A DNA stretch of 64,000 nucleotides from Pyxidicoccus trucidator (GTDB lineage: Bacteria; Myxococcota; Myxococcia; Myxococcales; Myxococcaceae): assembly GCF_010894435.1 (NCBI RefSeq), contig NZ_JAAIXZ010000024.1, positions 1-64,000 of the forward strand. Direction: 5' to 3'. Positions 25,835-34,709 of this stretch are shown here, one piece after another (position 1 is the stretch's first letter; each line of letters opens with the position of its first letter). The position numbers and the translations under genes are program-made. The notes below the pieces were generated by a model that saw only the letters and a program-made list of their open reading frames with translations, was not told the DNA's origin and did no database searches.

Positions 25835-27286
25835 TTGAGGCTCCTGAGCTTCGTTGCATCCCTGGTAGTGGCAGGCGCGCTTTCCGCCTGCGGCGAGAAC
25901 CTGACGGCCGAGGCCCCCGAGCTCGCCTCCACCGGGTCCGCGCTGGACTGCGCCGCCCTGAGTGCCCCCGTGTATCACCGCATCAGGGTGAGCACGGGCG
26001 ACAGCCTCTACACGCTCAACGCGAACGAGGCTGCCAACGCCGCCACGACGTACGGCTACACCGATGACCGGGGCGTGGCCTTCCGCGCCGCCACCACCAC
26101 GGGCACCGGCCTGTCCCCCGTCTACCGCATCTACAGCCCGAGCCGGGGCGAGCACTTCTGGACCATCGACGCGGCGGAGAAGCAGAACCTCGTCAGCACG
26201 GGGGGCTTCACCACCGACGAGGGCATCGGCTTCTACGCCTCGACGACGGCGGACACGTGCCTGGTCCCCGTGTACCGCTACTCCAACACGACGCTCCGGA
26301 AGCACCGCTTCGCCACCACCCAGGCCGAGCGCGACAGCCTGAGCGCCGCCGGGTGGGTCGACGAGGGCATCAAGCTCTACGCCGCGCCCACCACCGCCCA
26401 GCCTGTCGACACGAAGTTCACCTTCGTCGTCATCCCGGACACGCAGAACGAGGTGGTCAGCAGCTCCACCCTCATCGACCACCGCATGCAGTGGCTCGTC
26501 GACAACCGGGCCGCGCTCGACCTCCGCTTCGTCACCCAGACGGGCGACATGATGAACTGGGACACGCCCGACCACATCCAGTACGTGCGCGCCAGCAATG
26601 CCCTCAAGAAGCTGGACGACGCCGGCATTCCCTACGCGCTCGCCATTGGCAACCATGACACCGCGGCCACCTGCCCGGGCGGCAGCGCCTGCCCCGGCAA
26701 CGTGAATGCCAACCTGCGCAACACCACCACGTTCAACACGTACTTCCCGGTGTCGCGGTTCAAGGCGCTCGCGGGCGTGTACGAGACGGGCAAGTGCGAC
26801 AATGCCTATCACACGTTCACCGCGGGCGGCCTGAGCTGGCTCGTGATCAACCTGGAGCTGTGGGCCCGCACGGGAGTGGTCGACTGGGTGCGGACGGTCC
26901 TCGCGGCCCACCCCCGCCACAACGTCATCGTCATCACCCACTCGCACCAGACCAGCAGCGGCGGCATCGAGCAGAGCAACGGCGGCTATGGCAACAACAG
27001 CCCCCAGTACGTGTACGACAACGCGCTCAAGCTGTACCCCAACGTGCGGTTCATCTTCTCCGGCCACGTGGGCAGCTCGGCCTACCGTGAGACCACCGGC
27101 ACCCAGGGCAACAAGATCTACCAGCTCCTCACCACGTACCATGACAGCTCGACGAACCCGACGCGGCTGATCGAGATCGACACCGCCGCCAACACCTTCT
27201 CCACGCGCGTGTACTCGCCCTACACGAACGCGGAGAAGACGGACGGCTCGAAGTTCACCATCAGCAACGTCTCCTGGGTTCGCTAG
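25835..27286 (+). CDS. DUF5648-metallophosphoesterase lipoprotein
   Basis: A 483-residue lipoprotein (lipobox LSAC, Cys19). Residues about 45-185 form a DUF5648 beta-propeller-like region with three repeats built on VYRIYSP/GEHFWT and VYRY-type strands, a module common in surface proteins. Residues about 190-470 are a calcineurin-like metallophosphoesterase: PDTQ, TGDMMNW, GNHD, a THSH-type motif and SGHVG provide the two-metal site. The substrate is probably an extracellular phosphoester. The start is TTG with AAGGA at good spacing; no ATG fits. It stands alone after the dehydrogenase terminator. Confidence 0.85.
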   Translation: MRLLSFVASLVVAGALSACGENLTAEAPELASTGSALDCAALSAPVYHRIRVSTGDSLYTLNANEAANAATTYGYTDDRGVAFRAATTTGTGLSPVYRIYSPSRGEHFWTIDAAEKQNLVSTGGFTTDEGIGFYASTTADTCLVPVYRYSNTTLRKHRFATTQAERDSLSAAGWVDEGIKLYAAPTTAQPVDTKFTFVVIPDTQNEVVSSSTLIDHRMQWLVDNRAALDLRFVTQTGDMMNWDTPDHIQYVRASNALKKLDDAGIPYALAIGNHDTAATCPGGSACPGNVNANLRNTTTFNTYFPVSRFKALAGVYETGKCDNAYHTFTAGGLSWLVINLELWARTGVVDWVRTVLAAHPRHNVIVITHSHQTSSGGIEQSNGGYGNNSPQYVYDNALKLYPNVRFIFSGHVGSSAYRETTGTQGNKIYQLLTTYHDSSTNPTRLIEIDTAANTFSTRVYSPYTNAEKTDGSKFTISNVSWVR

Positions 27287-27407
27287 CCCGCCTGGCCGAA
27301 GCGGCGAGGCGGAATCCGTGTTCCGCCCCGTCGCCCGTCGCGGGAGGCTTTGCCAGCGCGCCTCCCGACAGGCAGACTGCCGCCCCCACCATGAGTCGTC
27401 GAAGCAC
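27261..27407 (-). CDS. Possible small secreted peptide or signal-peptide remnant
   Basis: A 48-residue minus-strand frame with a strong GGAGG ribosome site before a GTG start. Its first residues, MLRRLMVGAAVCLSGGALA, are a good signal peptide, after which only about 29 residues remain before the stop. The stop overlaps the end of the convergent metallophosphoesterase by about 26 bases. It could be a true small exported protein or the surviving 5' end of a lost gene. The product has no known family. Confidence 0.3.
   Translation of the reverse strand: MLRRLMVGAAVCLSGGALAKPPATGDGAEHGFRLAASARRASEPRRRC
27308..27327. repeat. Hairpin after the metallophosphoesterase
   Basis: GGCGGAA / TTCCGCC is a perfect 7-bp stem with a 6-base loop, 21 bases after the metallophosphoesterase stop. 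It may end that transcript, although it has no T run. Confidence 0.45.
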
Positions 27408-27509
27408 GAGACCTCCTCGTGGGCGCGATGCGCCGGTCATCCGCATGGACCCAGGAACAGCACCGGACAGAAAAGGTTGCGGTAGGACGTTGAAAAAAAG
27501 TGGCCGGCC

Positions 27510-28607
27510 GTGACGCCCTCCCCCTCCGCTCCCGTGTCCAGGGACCGTGTTCGCGCCATCGACTGGCTGCGCGGCATCGCGGTGCTGTTCATGATCCAGA
27601 CCCACGCGCTCGCCCTGCTCACGCCGGAGCTGCGCAAGAGCCTGTGGGTGGGCCGCCTGCTGAAGGTGGACGGGCTGGTGGCCCCCGCGTTCATCTTCTC
27701 CGCGGGGTTCGCGACGGCGCTGCTGATGGTGCGCAGCGCGGCCGGCGGCGTCCTCCGCGAGCGCGTGGGCCGCAACCTCCGCCGCATCGGCGAGGTGCTT
27801 GTCGTCGCCACGCTGGTCAACTGGGCGTGGTTCCCCCTGCTCCGTGAGCCGGTGTGGATCTTCCGCATGGACATCCTCCAATGCGTCGGCGTGTGCCTGC
27901 TCATCGTGCTGCCGGTGGCCGCCCTGCTGGCCTCGCGCCCGCGCGCGCTGGCCGTGGTGGCGTTCGTCCTGGCCATGGCCGTCTTCGCCGTGGCCCCGCT
28001 GGGAGAGCTGGTGCAGGGGCCGTGGGCCACGCTGACGAACAAGTCCTCCTTCGCGCCGTTCCCGCTGCTGCCCTGGCTGGGCTTCGCGTGGCTCGGGGCC
28101 TTCTCGGGGACGGTGGCCGGCGCGTGGGGCCGGGCGGGGCTCGCGCGGGCGATGGTGGCGCTGATGGCCCTGGGCTTCGCGGGGATGATGGCCGGGGACT
28201 TCCTCTACAGCCTGTATCCGCCGCACCGATTCTTCGTCGCCAACCCCTCCAACTCGGCGGTGCGCTTCGCCTGGGTGTGCACCGTGCTGCTCGGGTTGAT
28301 GTGGCTGGAGGGCCGCGTGCCCGCGGGCGCGAAGGCCTCACGGACCCGGCGCTTCATCGAGGTGTTCGGCACCTCGTCGCTCTCCGCGTACTTCTTCCAC
28401 GAAATGCTGCTGTTCTACCGCCTCGGTGGCGTCTTCTCGTTCCAGCGCTTCTGGGGAGACCGCAGCGGCTGGCCGCAATTCTGGCTGCTGCTCGCCGCCC
28501 TCATCGGGCTCACGTTCCTGCTCTGCATCATCACGGACCGCGTGGTGCGCGTGGTGCGGCCCGCGCTCGCGCGGCTGGTGGCACGGGCGCGGCGTGCCCC
28601 TCAGTGA
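27510..28607 (+). CDS. DUF1624 acyltransferase-like membrane protein
   Basis: A 365-residue integral membrane protein with about ten hydrophobic segments. The opening RVRAIDWLRGIAVLFMIQTHAL, with its basic cluster and membrane histidine, is typical of the DUF1624 / heparan-alpha-glucosaminide acetyltransferase-like group that moves acyl groups across membranes. A late conserved segment, SLSAYFFHEMLLFY, supports this. The start is GTG. No linked glycan genes are present, so the acceptor is unknown. Confidence 0.8.
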   Translation: MTPSPSAPVSRDRVRAIDWLRGIAVLFMIQTHALALLTPELRKSLWVGRLLKVDGLVAPAFIFSAGFATALLMVRSAAGGVLRERVGRNLRRIGEVLVVATLVNWAWFPLLREPVWIFRMDILQCVGVCLLIVLPVAALLASRPRALAVVAFVLAMAVFAVAPLGELVQGPWATLTNKSSFAPFPLLPWLGFAWLGAFSGTVAGAWGRAGLARAMVALMALGFAGMMAGDFLYSLYPPHRFFVANPSNSAVRFAWVCTVLLGLMWLEGRVPAGAKASRTRRFIEVFGTSSLSAYFFHEMLLFYRLGGVFSFQRFWGDRSGWPQFWLLLAALIGLTFLLCIITDRVVRVVRPALARLVARARRAPQ

Positions 28608-29089
28608 TTGCCAGCCGACAGTTGCTCGAACGCGGCGATGACCTCCGGGGGGGCCTGCACCAGTTCGATGAGCACGCCCTCGCCACTGAACGGGAACTGG
28701 TCGTTCCCCTTGGGGTGCACGAAGCAGATGTCGAAGCCGGCGGCGCCCTTGCGGATGCCCCCCGGGGCGAAGCGCAGGCCCTGCGACTCCAGCCACTTCA
28801 CGGCCCCGGGCAGGTCGTCCACCCATAGGCCCACATGGTTGAGCGGTGTCTCGTGGACCCGGGGCTTCCCCTCGGGGTTGATGGGCTGCATCAGGTCCAC
28901 CTCCACCTTGAAGGGGCCCGCGCCCGCGACGACGATGTCCTCGTCCACGTTTTCACGCTCGCTGCGGTAGGTGCCGTGGGGCGTCAGCCCCAACAGGTCC
29001 ACCCAGAGCTTGCGCAGCGGGCCCTTGTCGGCCCCGCCGATGGCAATCTGCTGCACTCCCAGGATGCGGAACGGTCTCTCGGTCTGCAT
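28601..29089 (-). CDS. VOC-family (glyoxalase-like) protein
   Basis: A 162-residue vicinal-oxygen-chelate protein with the two paired beta-alpha-beta modules: ILGVQQIAIGGAD opens the first and LNHVGLWVDDLPGAVKWLES the second. His and Glu metal-ligand candidates are visible in these motifs and in GVLIELVQ. The likely role is a lyase, dioxygenase or glyoxalase on a small metabolite; the substrate cannot be told. It overlaps the end of the DUF1624 gene by 7 bases on the opposite strand. The ATG at 29089 fits family starts. Confidence 0.8.
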   Translation of the reverse strand: MQTERPFRILGVQQIAIGGADKGPLRKLWVDLLGLTPHGTYRSERENVDEDIVVAGAGPFKVEVDLMQPINPEGKPRVHETPLNHVGLWVDDLPGAVKWLESQGLRFAPGGIRKGAAGFDICFVHPKGNDQFPFSGEGVLIELVQAPPEVIAAFEQLSAGNH

Positions 29090-29238
29090 GGGGCGGCACC
29101 CTGCCAAACAGGCCCGGCCCAGACAAGGACACCGGCGCGCCTCCACGGGCGGGGGTGGGAAAAATTCACGGGAATAGACCCATTTTCGCAGGTCATGCGT
29201 TTCGAGCCGACGACCTACTTGTCGCCCTTGGAGACCGC

Positions 29239-31086
29239 ATGACGCCGACCTCGCTGAAGCGCCGCCTGTCCGTGTGGGGAAGTGCCCTTCTCGTCACCTG
29301 CACACTGCCCGGCTGCACGCGCAGCATGTCCCCCGACGCGAGCGCCGACTATCGCGTCAGCCCCCAGCAGGCCCAGGGCACGCCGGAGTCGCAGCCCTCC
29401 CGGAGCACGAAGACCGAGTCCGCCGTGGATCAGGACGACGCCCTCGAGGGTGAGGAAGTCGCCAGGTTCGATGCCAAGGAGAAGTCCCGGAGCGCGCCCG
29501 CCCCCGCCGGGGTCATGGTGGGCGCTGCCAGTGGCGCGAGCCTCGCCCCCATGGAGGCCATGGCCGAGCCCATGGCCGCGCGCCCCCCGCCTCCGTCCAC
29601 GCCCGCCCCGGAGATGAAGCGCCGCGAGGCGCCCGGGAAGCTCATGGCTGGACAGCCCCTCGCGGACAAGTCGAAACCGAAGGACGGCATGGACGAGGCC
29701 GACCTCGCCACGGCCGCGCGCGGCAACACCTTCGAGGCGTGGAAGCCCAACCTCTTCATCGACACGGTGAAGGACCCGCTGTCCACCTTCGCCGCGGACG
29801 TGGACACCGCGTCCTACACGGTGGCGCGCCGCTACCTCGTCCAGGGCACCCTGCCGCCTTCCTCGGCCGTGCGCGTGGAGGAGTTCGTCAACTACTTCAA
29901 GTACCGCTACGCCGCCCCGGAGAAGGGCGCCTTCACCGTCCACCTGGAGGGCGCGCCCTCCCCCTTCGACTCCAAGCGCCACTTCGTGCGCGTGGGCGTG
30001 CAGGGCAAGGTCGTCTCGCGCTCGCAGCGCAAGCCCGCGCACCTGGTCTTCCTCGTGGACACCAGCGGCTCGATGAACTCGCAGGACAAGCTGCCGCTCG
30101 CGAAGGAGGCCATCAAGATCGCCGTCAAGAACCTCAACGAGAACGACACCGTCGCCATCGTCACCTACGCGGGCTCCACCCGTGACGTGCTGCCGCCCAC
30201 GCCGGCCACCGACGTGAAGCGCATCCACGACGCGCTCGACACGCTCCAGTCCGGCGGTGGCACCGCCATGGGCTCGGGCATGGAGCTGGCCTACAAGCAC
30301 GCCGTGAAGAAGGCCTCCGGTAGCGTGGTGTCCCGCGTCGTCGTCCTCACCGATGGCGACGCCAACATCGGCCCCAACATGGGCCCGCAGTCGATGCTGG
30401 AGAGCATCCACAAGTACGTGGCCGAGGGCGTCACCCTCTCCGCCATCGGCTTCGGCATGGGCAACTACCGCGATGACCTGATGGAGAAGCTCGCGGACAA
30501 GGGCAACGGCAACTGCTTCTACATCGACAGCTACAAGGAGGCGAAGAAGGTCTTCGAGACGCAGCTCACCGGCACGCTGGAGGTCATCGCCAAGGACGTG
30601 AAGCTCCAGGTGGAGTTCAACCCCGCCGCCGTCCGCCGCTACCGCCTGCTCGGGTATGAGAACCGCGACGTGGCCGACAACGACTTCCGCAATGACAAGG
30701 TGGACGCGGGCGAGATTGGCGCCGGCCACAACGTCACCGCCGTGTACGAGGTGGAGCTGACCGGAGACACCCAGGAGGCGCTCGCCACCGTGCGCGTGCG
30801 CGCCAAGGCGCCCAATGGCACCGAGGCCGCCGAGCAGGCGTTCCCCTTCGAGCGCTCCCTGCTGCGCCAGTCGCTGGAGGCCGCGTCTGCGGACTTCCGC
30901 TTCGCCGTGGCCGTGGCCTCCACCGCGGACATCCTCCGCGGCAACCCGGCCGCCGAGAGCTGGAGCCTCGCCACCGCCCAGAAGCTCGCCGAGGGCTCCG
31001 CCGCCGGTGACGCCGACCGCAACGAGTTCGTCCGGCTGGTCACCCAGGCCCGCGCGCTGATGGGCGCGTCCGCCCGGGGGAACTGA
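29239..31086 (+). CDS. von Willebrand factor A lipoprotein
   Basis: A 615-residue lipoprotein (LPGC lipobox) with a Pro/Ala-rich linker (about 30-150). It is followed by a vWF_A N-terminal region (PF12450-like: DPLSTFAADVDTASYTVARR), a vWA domain with an intact metal-ion-dependent adhesion site (D274-T-S-G-S278, and a later TDGDAN), and a C-terminal DUF3520 domain. Such proteins are surface adhesion or complex-assembly factors in many Gram-negative bacteria. The ATG at 29239 has GGAG at 6 bases. It stands alone. Confidence 0.9.
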   Translation: MTPTSLKRRLSVWGSALLVTCTLPGCTRSMSPDASADYRVSPQQAQGTPESQPSRSTKTESAVDQDDALEGEEVARFDAKEKSRSAPAPAGVMVGAASGASLAPMEAMAEPMAARPPPPSTPAPEMKRREAPGKLMAGQPLADKSKPKDGMDEADLATAARGNTFEAWKPNLFIDTVKDPLSTFAADVDTASYTVARRYLVQGTLPPSSAVRVEEFVNYFKYRYAAPEKGAFTVHLEGAPSPFDSKRHFVRVGVQGKVVSRSQRKPAHLVFLVDTSGSMNSQDKLPLAKEAIKIAVKNLNENDTVAIVTYAGSTRDVLPPTPATDVKRIHDALDTLQSGGGTAMGSGMELAYKHAVKKASGSVVSRVVVLTDGDANIGPNMGPQSMLESIHKYVAEGVTLSAIGFGMGNYRDDLMEKLADKGNGNCFYIDSYKEAKKVFETQLTGTLEVIAKDVKLQVEFNPAAVRRYRLLGYENRDVADNDFRNDKVDAGEIGAGHNVTAVYEVELTGDTQEALATVRVRAKAPNGTEAAEQAFPFERSLLRQSLEAASADFRFAVAVASTADILRGNPAAESWSLATAQKLAEGSAAGDADRNEFVRLVTQARALMGASARGN

Positions 31087-31338
31087 GGCACGGCCTTCAG
31101 CTCCGAGGGAACACTCTCGGAGCCGGGTCTCCCCGCCACAGGGTCTCCAGGGCCCTGGGCGTGAACCGGACTCGCAGCGAGTCGGACCCTTCGACGGCGA
31201 ACAGCCCTTCCGCCGTCAGGCTCCGTTCCGTGGTGTCACTGCCCCCCTCGTCCGTGGCCTCTTTGAAAGGCGCGAGGAACGAGGGCCCTTTGACGAGGCG
31301 GGACGCGGACTGGCCGACTTCATGATTCAGTGGGGGTG
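31087..31338. other. Intergenic region before the CHAT gene
   Basis: An opposite-strand frame across this gap (about 31097-31330) has protein-like composition (GPSFLAPFKEATDEGG and similar) but no start codon of its own and no recognised family. It may be the eroded end of a lost gene. No clear promoter was identified. Confidence 0.35.
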
Positions 31339-34300
31339 ATGCGACAGATTTTCGGATGGATGACGGTGGTGGTTCTCTGCTGCGCGGCAGGAGGCGACGC
31401 CGGCGAGGAGACGCCAGACGGGCGGCTGGTAGAGGCACAGTCTGCCTTTGGCGAGGCGACGAAGCTCAAAGACGCGGGCGAGCATGCCAAAGCCCTCGCA
31501 CGGGCCAGGCATGCGCTCGCGCTGAGGGAGGCCGTTCTCGGCGGCACGCATCCAGACGTCGCCAGCTGTCTGGAGTTGGTGGGTGAGCTGCATGTGCGGC
31601 AAGGGGAGCTGGCCCTCGCCGAGCCACTGCTTCAACGTACGCTCGCCATCCGGGAAGCGGCCCTCGACAAGGACCACCCCGACCTCGCCCGAACGCTCCA
31701 CAGACTCGCCAACCTCTACCTGGACCAGGGGTTGTATAGCCGGGCCGAGCCCCTCTACCAGCGCGCGCTCGCCATCCGCGAAGTGGCCCTCGGCAACAAC
31801 CACCCCGACCTCGCCAACACGCTCAACAACCTCGCCAACCTCTACGGGGACCAGGGGTTGTACAGCCGGGCCGAACCCCTCTACCAGCGCGCGCTCGCCA
31901 TCCGCGAGGCGGCCCTGGGCAACAACCACCCCGACGTCGCCAGGTCGCTCGCCAACCTCGCAACCCTCTACAAAGACCAGGGGTTGTACGGCCGGGCCGA
32001 GCCCCTCCACCAGCGCGCGCTCGCCATCCTCGAAGTGGCCCTCGGCAAGAGCCACCCTGACGTCGCCAGCTTGCTCGACAACCTCGGCGTCCTCTACTAC
32101 GCGCAGGGGTTGTATGGCCGGGCCGAGCCCCTCTACCAGCGCGCGCTCGCCACGCGGGAAGCGGCCTTCGGCAACAGCCATCCCGCCGTCGCCAAATCGC
32201 TCAACAACCTCGCCAGCCTCTACGCGGACCAGGGGTTGTACGGACAGGCCGAGCCGCTCTATCAGCGCGCGCTCACCATCCGGGAAGCGACTCTCGGCAA
32301 CAACCACCGCGAGATTGCCAGGCCGCTCCAAAACCTCGCCCTCCTCTACATGGACCAGGGGCTGTACGGCCGGGCCGAGCCCCTCTACCAGCGCGCGCTC
32401 GCCATCCTCGAAGCGGACCTCGGCGACAAACACCCCGACTTCGGCACCTCGCTCGCCAACCTCGCCCTCCTCTACATGGAGCAGGGGTTGTACGGCCGGG
32501 CCGAGCCCCTCCTCCAGCGCACGCTCGCCATTCAGGAAGCGGCCCTTGGCAACAACCACCCCGACGTCGGCAGGACGCTCAACAACCTCGCCATCCTCTA
32601 CGTGAAGCAGGGGTTGTACGGCCGGGCCGGGCCACTCCTCCAGCGCGCACTCTCCATCCAGGAGGCGACCCTCGGCAACAAGCACCCCGTCGTCGCCAGC
32701 TCGCTCGCCAACCTCGCGACCACCTACGCAGAGCAAGGGTGGTACGGCCGGGCCGAGCCACTGCTCCAGCGCGCACTTTCCATCCAGGAGGCGACCCTCG
32801 GCACCAACCACATCCTCGTCTCTGAAACGCTCAACACCCTAGCGCGGCTCCGCTTGACCCGGCAGGGCCTCGCCAGTGCCCTGCCGCTCCTCACGCGTGC
32901 CTTCGCCAACTCCGAGCAGCGCCTGCGCCAGGAGGCACTCGACTTCTCCGAGTCGCGCCTGGCCGGCTTCCTCCAACATCTGCGCGAGGACGAGCAGGCG
33001 CTCTACTCCCTGTTGCGCGCACACCCCAAGGACGCCCGTGTGCAACGCCTGGCCCTCAGCGCCGTGCTCCTGCGCAAGGGGCGCTCCGTCGAGGAGACCG
33101 CCAACATCTCCCGAACCGTCTACCAGCGCCTGGGCGCCGAGGACCGCGACGCCTTCGAGCGCCTGCGAGGCCTGCGCACCCAACTGGCCGCCCTCTCGCT
33201 CGCGGGCCCCGGCTCGCTGACCCCGGCAGACTACCAACAGCGCCTCAAGACGCTGGCCGGCGAGGGCGACACTCTCGAAGCAGACCTCGCCAAACGCTCC
33301 GCGCCCCTCCGGGCCCTCACCACCCTGCCCTCCCCCGCCGACATCGTCGACCGGGTCGCCGCCTCCCTCCCCAAGGATGGCGCCCTGGTCGAGCTCGTCG
33401 CCTACAGGGACAGTCGCCTCGGCTTCAAACCCGGCACGCCACGCGCGAAGGTTCCTGACCCGCTCCGCTACCTGGCGCTGGTGCTCTTCCCAGATGCTTC
33501 CACCCGCGCCCTGGACCTTGGCCCCGCGGACCCCATCGACCTCGCCGCCACGCGCCTGCGCGATGCCCTGGCCAACCGCGATGTCTCCTTCCAGGTCGCG
33601 GCCCAGGAACTCCACCGGCTCGCCTTCCAGCCCCTGCGCCCCCTGTTGGGGACCACCCATCGCCTGTTGTTCTCTCCCGACGGACAGCTCGGCCTCGTCC
33701 CCTTCGCCGCGCTCCACGACGGCCGCCGCTTCCTCCTCGACTCCGTCGACTTCACCTACCTGACCTCCGGCAGGGAGCTGCTCCCTCGTCCCCAGGACAC
33801 CCTCCCCACCGCCTCCGTCTTCGTCCTCGCCGACCCGGACTTCGAGGCCTCACCGCGAGCCGCGCCCTCCGCCGCCGGAAACACCTCCACGCCGACGCGG
33901 AGCTCCGCCTCCCTGGAGCGCTTCTTCTCCACCCTGCGCGCGGACCGCGTCGCCAGCGGCTGGGCGCCGCTGCCGGGCTCTCGCCAGGAGGCCGAGAGCA
34001 TTCAGCGCCTGCTGCCCCAGGCCCAGCTCTTCCTCGGAGCCGACGCCACCAAGGAGCGACTGCTCGGCCTGCCCACCCCTGGCATCCTCCACCTCGCCAC
34101 TCACGGCTTCTTCCTCGAGGACGCCCCCACTCCCGCGGGCACACGCGCCGTGGTCCAGTTCGGTGCACTCGGCCACGATCCGCTGGCCCTTCGCCCGCCA
34201 GATCCCATGCTGCGCTCGGGCCTTGCCCTCGCGGGCGCACACGCCCCGGCGGCTGATGCATCCCAGGAGTCCCAGCCCCGGCCCGACGCCGCGCTCGTCA

Positions 34301-34683
34301 CCGCGCTCGAGCTGGCCGGCCTCGACCTCTGGGGGACCCAGCTCGTCGTCCTCTCCGCCTGCGACACCGGCCGAGGCGACGTCAAGCTGGGCCAGGGAGT
34401 CTCCGGCCTGCGCCGCTCCCTGGTCGTGGCCGGCGCCGAAACAGTCGTCATGAGCCTGTGGAAGGTGAACGACGACTCCACCCGCCTCCTCATGGACACC
34501 TACTACCGCAACCTGTTGGCCGGCCAGGGTCGCGCTTCCGCCCTACGCGGGGCCATGCGCTCGCTGCGGGCTTCCCGGCCCCATCCCCACCACTGGGCCC
34601 CCTTCATCGCCCTGGGGAGCGACGCGCCCCTGCGCGCAATCACACCCAAGCCACAGAAGGCGCAGGGAGGAGAGGGCCCTTAG
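31339..34683 (+). CDS. TPR-CHAT protein (caspase-like peptidase)
   Basis: A 1114-residue protein with a hydrophobic N-terminal segment (signal peptide or anchor) and 11 tandem 42-residue TPR units of the kinesin-light-chain type (about 47-508). A helical linker follows, then a C-terminal CHAT domain. The caspase-fold dyad is visible as His922 (HLATHGFF) and Cys1008 (LSACDTGRG), with the family's GLRRSLVVAGAETVVMSLW strand. CHAT-TPR proteins act as proteases or signalling adaptors, and some (TPR-CHAT/Csx29) are activated by partners. No CRISPR or gasdermin-like gene is next to it here. Of the clustered GTG/ATG starts, the ATG at 31339 is chosen. Confidence 0.9.
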   Translation: MRQIFGWMTVVVLCCAAGGDAGEETPDGRLVEAQSAFGEATKLKDAGEHAKALARARHALALREAVLGGTHPDVASCLELVGELHVRQGELALAEPLLQRTLAIREAALDKDHPDLARTLHRLANLYLDQGLYSRAEPLYQRALAIREVALGNNHPDLANTLNNLANLYGDQGLYSRAEPLYQRALAIREAALGNNHPDVARSLANLATLYKDQGLYGRAEPLHQRALAILEVALGKSHPDVASLLDNLGVLYYAQGLYGRAEPLYQRALATREAAFGNSHPAVAKSLNNLASLYADQGLYGQAEPLYQRALTIREATLGNNHREIARPLQNLALLYMDQGLYGRAEPLYQRALAILEADLGDKHPDFGTSLANLALLYMEQGLYGRAEPLLQRTLAIQEAALGNNHPDVGRTLNNLAILYVKQGLYGRAGPLLQRALSIQEATLGNKHPVVASSLANLATTYAEQGWYGRAEPLLQRALSIQEATLGTNHILVSETLNTLARLRLTRQGLASALPLLTRAFANSEQRLRQEALDFSESRLAGFLQHLREDEQALYSLLRAHPKDARVQRLALSAVLLRKGRSVEETANISRTVYQRLGAEDRDAFERLRGLRTQLAALSLAGPGSLTPADYQQRLKTLAGEGDTLEADLAKRSAPLRALTTLPSPADIVDRVAASLPKDGALVELVAYRDSRLGFKPGTPRAKVPDPLRYLALVLFPDASTRALDLGPADPIDLAATRLRDALANRDVSFQVAAQELHRLAFQPLRPLLGTTHRLLFSPDGQLGLVPFAALHDGRRFLLDSVDFTYLTSGRELLPRPQDTLPTASVFVLADPDFEASPRAAPSAAGNTSTPTRSSASLERFFSTLRADRVASGWAPLPGSRQEAESIQRLLPQAQLFLGADATKERLLGLPTPGILHLATHGFFLEDAPTPAGTRAVVQFGALGHDPLALRPPDPMLRSGLALAGAHAPAADASQESQPRPDAALVTALELAGLDLWGTQLVVLSACDTGRGDVKLGQGVSGLRRSLVVAGAETVVMSLWKVNDDSTRLLMDTYYRNLLAGQGRASALRGAMRSLRASRPHPHHWAPFIALGSDAPLRAITPKPQKAQGGEGP
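31477..32862 (+). repeat. Eleven 126-bp tandem TPR repeats
   Basis: Eleven in-frame units of 42 codons. Several share long near-identical DNA stretches around the GLYGRAEPLYQRAL segment, indicating recent duplication or gene conversion. The first and last units are the most divergent. Confidence 0.9.
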
Positions 34684-34709
34684 CGGCAGGTCCGAGACGG
34701 CGCCCGCGC

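Noticed and set aside
31097..31330. Minus-strand frame in front of the CHAT gene as a gene
   Set aside because: Protein-like composition but no start codon inside the gap, and the frame only extends by antisense to the CHAT gene.
31477..32862. Possible CRISPR-like or satellite array
   Set aside because: The 126-bp periodicity is exactly 42 codons and encodes TPR units; there are no spacers.
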